Shown here: positions 34,234 through 37,384 of the stretch, one piece after another
Position numbering within the stretch: position 1 is the first letter of the stretch
How the letters are laid out: the number at the start of each line of letters is the position of its first letter
The notes under the pieces: model-generated
Seen by the model: only the letters and a program-made list of their open reading frames with translations
Databases searched by the model: none
Told to the model about the DNA's origin: nothing
Made by a program: the position numbers and the translations under genes
From: Novosphingobium organovorum
Lineage (GTDB): Bacteria > Pseudomonadota > Alphaproteobacteria > Sphingomonadales > Sphingomonadaceae
Reading direction: 5' to 3'
NCBI RefSeq assembly: GCF_022832435.1
Contig: NZ_JALHLF010000014.1
Span: 1-37,384, forward strand
DNA: 37,384 nt

Positions 34234-34905
34234 TCAGAAGCGCACGCCCACGCCCGCCATGATCTGGTGGCGATCGAGGTCGAGATCGAAGCGCGAGCTG
34301 TCGGGAATGTCACCGGTGTAGTCCACCTCGCCGCGCGAGTAGTTCGAATAGCGGTATTCGAGCTTGGCGAACGTGTTGTGGGTGATCGCCTGCTCGACGC
34401 CCGCGCCGATGCGCCAGCCGTCGGCATCGATGTCACGCCCGTACATGGTGCCATCGTACTGGTTGTTCACGTCGAACTTGGCGTTGGTGTAGCCGCCCTT
34501 GACGTAGAGCATCGTCTTGGGGCTGACGATGTAGCCCGCCCGCGCGCCGATGTAGAGGTCGCGGTTGGTCTTCACGTTGCCGATGCCGAAGCCTTCGAAG
34601 TCGCCATCGTTGAAGGTGGTCTTGGCGGTCGACCAGGACACTTCGGCCTCGGGACCGACGACGAAGCGGTCACCGACCTTGAAGTCGTAGCCCGCACCCA
34701 CGCCGTAGGTGAAGCCGTCGATCGACTGGTCGTTGGGAACCGAGGAATCATCGTCGACGCTGCTGCCCGCCTCGGTGATGTCGTAGCCGCCCAGCGCTTC
34801 GACGTGGAACCCCTCGAAGGGACCGACGGGGCCGACGTCCTGCGCTAGCGCCGGAGTGGCGAGAGCCGCCGAACCGGCCGCAAGAGTGAACAGGATGGTC
34901 TTCAT
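34234..34905 (-). CDS. Outer-membrane beta-barrel protein (opacity/OmpA-barrel-like)
   Basis: 223 residues from the ATG at 34905, with GGAG seven bases upstream. The Sec signal peptide MKTILFTLAAGSAALATPALA is cleaved near residue 21. The mature protein is a typical eight-strand-type barrel: repeated aromatic, alternating strands such as FEGFHVEALGGYDI, FTYGVGAGYDFKV, RDLYIGARAGYIVSPKTMLYVKGGYTNAKF, and GWRIGAGVEQAI, ending HQIMAGVGVRF with a terminal phenylalanine. Asp-rich loops (SSVDDDSSVPND) face outward. The leader upstream is long, about 250 bases to rlmN. Specific function, such as transport or structural, cannot be told. Confidence 0.9.
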   Translation of the reverse strand: MKTILFTLAAGSAALATPALAQDVGPVGPFEGFHVEALGGYDITEAGSSVDDDSSVPNDQSIDGFTYGVGAGYDFKVGDRFVVGPEAEVSWSTAKTTFNDGDFEGFGIGNVKTNRDLYIGARAGYIVSPKTMLYVKGGYTNAKFDVNNQYDGTMYGRDIDADGWRIGAGVEQAITHNTFAKLEYRYSNYSRGEVDYTGDIPDSSRFDLDLDRHQIMAGVGVRF

Positions 34906-35160
34906 AATCAAACTCCAGACTTGTTCTTGGGTGCAGGTTGCGACCCGCATGGACCCCCTCAATTCGCGAAGAGATCGGGGAGTTTCATGAATGTAAGACA
35001 ACGAAATCATTGATGTTTTTATGTCACACAAATGAGATGGAGTGGCTCACGGGCGCGGTGGATTCCCGGAACGAAACCGCCCCTTGCGGCATTCGCGCGA
35101 GCGCTGCGTGCGCGGGTATCTTCCGTTGACGCGCGAAATCGATTATAGGGCGGTGCAATC

Positions 35161-36486
35161 ATGACAGACACGAATTCACTGCCTGCCGCCGGGATCATGA
35201 CGATCCCCGGCCACGACGAGCCCCTGCCGGTTCCCCGCCCGACGCTGGTCGACGGGGTGACGCCGCGCGCCGATGGCCGCACCGACCTCATCGGCCTGCC
35301 CAAGAAACGCATCGCCGAGCTGTTCGAAGACGCCGGGCTCGACGCCAAGGCGGCCAAGCTGCGCGCCAAGCAGGTCTACCACTGGCTCTACCACCGCGGC
35401 ATGACCGAATTCGAAGCGATGACCGACATCGCCAAGACCATGCGTCCCTGGCTCGCCGAACGCTTCGTGATCGGCCGCCCCGAAATCGTCGAGGCCCAGC
35501 ATTCGAGCGACGGCACCCGCAAGTGGCTGCTGCGCACGGCGGACAACCACGATTTCGAAATGGTGTTCATCCCCGATGCCGACCGCGGCACGCTGTGCGT
35601 GTCCTCGCAGGTGGGTTGCACGCTCAACTGCCGGTTCTGCCACACCGGCACGATGCGGCTGGTGCGCAACCTTACCGTGGGCGAGATCGTCGGCCAGGTC
35701 ATGCTCGCGCGCGACGCGCTGGGCGAATGGCCCAAGAGCGCATCCGACACGCGGCTTGCCACCATGGCCGGTCTCGACGAGGACGAAGAAGAAGGCTCCT
35801 ACTCGGCCGACGGGCGCCTGCTCACCAACATCGTGATGATGGGCATGGGTGAGCCGCTCTACAATTTCGACAACGTGCGCGATGCCCTGAAGCTGGTCAT
35901 GGACGGCGATGGCCTCGCGCTGTCGCGCCGGCGCATCACGCTCTCGACCTCGGGCGTGATCCCGCAGATCGAGCGGTGCGGCAAGGAAATCAGCGTCAAC
36001 CTTGCGGTCTCGCTCCACGCAGTGACCAAGCAAGTGCGCGACGAGATCGTGCCTATCAACAAGAAGTACGGCATCGAGGAGCTGCTCCAGGCCCTCGCTG
36101 ACTATCCCGGCGCGAGCAACGCACGGCGCATCACCTTCGAATACGTGATGCTCAAGGACAAGAACGACAGCGACGAGGACGCGCGCGAGCTTGTCCGCCT
36201 GCTCAAGAAGTACAAGCTGCCCGCCAAGGTGAACCTCATCCCGTTCAACCCCTGGCCGGGCGCCGCCTACGAATGCTCGACACCCGATCGCATCCGCTCG
36301 TTCTCGAACATCGTCTTCGAAGCGGGCATTTCGGCCCCCGTACGCACCCCGCGTGGGCGCGACATCGATGCCGCCTGCGGCCAGCTCAAGACTTCGGCCA
36401 AGAAGATGAGCCGCGCCGAGATCGACCGTCTCTACGCTGAAAAGGACAAGGACGCCGAAGCCGAGATCGCCGCTCCGGCCCCGTAA
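35161..36486 (+). CDS. rlmN: Dual-specificity 23S rRNA/tRNA adenine C2-methyltransferase RlmN
   Basis: Radical-SAM enzyme that methylates A2503 of 23S rRNA and A37 of some tRNAs. 441 residues from the ATG at 35161. The CxxxCxxC cluster is Cys153, Cys157 and Cys160 in [10 protein letters not shown]; the second catalytic cysteine, which forms the methyl-cysteine intermediates, is probably Cys406 in [20 protein letters not shown] and [12 protein letters not shown] motifs are also present. An acidic insertion at about 192-217 (DEDEEEG) is usual in alphaproteobacterial RlmN. A second ATG 12 codons in is a possible alternative. It stands alone between an outer-membrane protein gene and a molybdoenzyme gene. 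Confidence 0.96.
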   Translation: MTDTNSLPAAGIMTIPGHDEPLPVPRPTLVDGVTPRADGRTDLIGLPKKRIAELFEDAGLDAKAAKLRAKQVYHWLYHRGMTEFEAMTDIAKTMRPWLAERFVIGRPEIVEAQHSSDGTRKWLLRTADNHDFEMVFIPDADRGTLCVSSQVGCTLNCRFCHTGTMRLVRNLTVGEIVGQVMLARDALGEWPKSASDTRLATMAGLDEDEEEGSYSADGRLLTNIVMMGMGEPLYNFDNVRDALKLVMDGDGLALSRRRITLSTSGVIPQIERCGKEISVNLAVSLHAVTKQVRDEIVPINKKYGIEELLQALADYPGASNARRITFEYVMLKDKNDSDEDARELVRLLKKYKLPAKVNLIPFNPWPGAAYECSTPDRIRSFSNIVFEAGISAPVRTPRGRDIDAACGQLKTSAKKMSRAEIDRLYAEKDKDAEAEIAAPAP

Positions 36487-36508
36487 GACTGTCGAGAGTT
36501 CGGAGAGC

Positions 36509-36528
36509 CCGAGGGCAGTCGCCCTCGG
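36509..36528 (+). terminator. Hairpin after rlmN
   Basis: A perfect 8-base stem CCGAGGGC/GCCCTCGG (36509-36516 with 36521-36528, loop AGTC) lies 22 bases after the rlmN stop, between two convergent genes. It lacks a T-run. Confidence 0.55.
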
Positions 36529-36551
36529 AACCCGCCCTAATTTCTCTGCCC

Positions 36552-37384
36552 CTAGACCGGCGGCAGCTTGTCGAGGTACTTGTCGAGCGTGATCGGGTAG
36601 TTGCGCACGCGCACCCCGGTTGCGTTGTAGAACGCGTTGGCGATCGCCGCACCCACCCCGCACAGGCCCAGTTCGCCCACCCCCTTGGCCTTCATCGGCG
36701 AAGCGATCGGGTCGAGCGTGTCGAGGAAGATCACCTCCTGGTGCGGCACGTCGGCGTGGACCGGCACTTCGTATCCGGCAAGATCGTGGTTGACGAAAAA
36801 GCCGAGCCGGGTGTCGACCGCCAGTTCCTCGGTCAGCGCCGCGCCCAGCCCCATCGTCATCGCCCCGATCACCTGGCTGCGCGCCGAGATCGGGTTGAGG
36901 ATGCGCCCCGCCTCGCACACCGCCAGCATCCGGCGCACCGCGGTTTCCCCGGTATAGGCATCGACCGCGATCTCCACAAAGTGCGCCGCGAAAGTCGATT
37001 GCTGGTAGGTCTGGTCGAGATCGCCGTATTCGAGCGTGTCCTCCACGACCAGTTCCCCCCCGCCTGCCGCCGCGCCGAGCGGGTAGCTGCGGTTGCCCGC
37101 GCGCACTTCGCCATCAAGGAAATCAGACCTTTCGGGATCGAGCCCGAGCTTGTGCGCCACCGCCGCGCGCAGCTTGACGCAGGCGGCGTAGACGCTCGAG
37201 GTGGAATTGGCCGCGCCCCATTGGCCGCCCGAGCCGGGCCCTGCGGGATGATCGGAATCGCCCAGCGTGACCGAAACCGCCGAGAGTGGCAGCCCCATCA
37301 CCTCGGCCGCCGTCTGCGCGAGGATGGTGTAGGTCCCCGTGCCGATGTCGGTCATGTCGGTCTCGACCGTCAGGCGCCCTTCGC
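36552..37384 (-). CDS. Xanthine dehydrogenase-family molybdopterin-binding subunit, C-terminal part (5' truncated at right edge)
   Basis: The frame stays open through the right edge of the window, so only the last 277 residues are seen. It corresponds to the end of a large molybdenum subunit of the aldehyde/xanthine dehydrogenase family, resembling PaoC. Visible motifs include TDIGTGTYTILAQTAAEVMGLP (molybdopterin contacts), GSGGQWGAANSTSSV, HFVEIAVDAYTGE, and the catalytic-glutamate region VGELGLCGVGAAIANAFYNATGVRVRNYPITLDKYL, whose Glu deprotonates the Mo-bound group. The usual three-subunit complex would have FAD and 2Fe-2S partners upstream, beyond the window. It ends convergently with rlmN. 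Substrate unknown, likely aldehydes or heterocycles. Confidence 0.93.
   Translation of the reverse strand, partial: EGRLTVETDMTDIGTGTYTILAQTAAEVMGLPLSAVSVTLGDSDHPAGPGSGGQWGAANSTSSVYAACVKLRAAVAHKLGLDPERSDFLDGEVRAGNRSYPLGAAAGGGELVVEDTLEYGDLDQTYQQSTFAAHFVEIAVDAYTGETAVRRMLAVCEAGRILNPISARSQVIGAMTMGLGAALTEELAVDTRLGFFVNHDLAGYEVPVHADVPHQEVIFLDTLDPIASPMKAKGVGELGLCGVGAAIANAFYNATGVRVRNYPITLDKYLDKLPPV

Overview
The window reads as chromosomal DNA of a GC-rich alphaproteobacterium, most probably a sphingomonad (Sphingomonadales, Novosphingobium/Sphingobium-like). Supporting signs are a C4-pathway 5-aminolevulinate synthase (hemA), a membrane hybrid kinase of CckA type, an alphaproteobacterial SOS box (GAAC-N7-GAAC) before recA, the carboxyspermidine route to polyamines, btaA/btaB betaine-lipid genes, and gene order (plsY-dprA-...-topA; dapA / smpB-DUF2062-DUF2062-cckA). 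Almost all of it looks like housekeeping DNA. There is no prophage, integrase, transposase, CRISPR array, rRNA or tRNA. The identification is inference from content; no database was searched.

Layout. 1-672: 3' end of a glycosyltransferase-like membrane protein. 682-6182 (minus): plsY, dprA, a small M50B-like membrane metallopeptidase of lower GC, topA, then a 59-residue SANT-like protein. A 44-base perfectly alternating pyrimidine-purine tract sits 23 bases upstream of topA. 6312-8742 (plus): murI, then hemA behind a long leader carrying an FNR/FixK-type box and repeats. 8984-11579: an Old Yellow Enzyme, a convergent MarR regulator and a divergent quinone-reductase-like MDR enzyme sharing a repeated operator-like sequence.

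11650-16078 (minus): a polyamine module, with ornithine decarboxylase, carboxy(nor)spermidine decarboxylase, a DUF486 membrane protein and carboxy(nor)spermidine dehydrogenase; together these can convert ornithine to putrescine and then spermidine. Divergent from it, 16236-19549 (plus) is a tight four-gene operon: btaA, btaB, a PLP threonine/serine dehydratase and an 88-residue protein of unknown function, closed by a strong terminator. A REPIN-like element (19641-19807) lies between this terminator and recA.

19895-25618 (minus): recA with its SOS box, then an operon smpB - DUF2062 - DUF2062 - cckA whose four genes all overlap by 4 bases. 25921-30917: a secreted S9 peptidase, dapA, and a periplasmic lytic transglycosylase. 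30969-37384: a Tat-exported GH27 alpha-galactosidase, greB overlapping a TPM-domain lipoprotein, a secreted protein whose last codons and stop are tandemly duplicated, an outer-membrane beta-barrel protein, rlmN, and the 3' part of a molybdopterin-binding xanthine dehydrogenase-family subunit running off the right edge.

I did not find an obvious new defence or mobile system. The most unusual items are the Z-DNA-prone tract before topA, the REPIN-like repeat pair, the btaAB-dehydratase-88aa operon facing the polyamine operon, and the fully overlapping smpB-to-cckA operon with paired DUF2062 genes.
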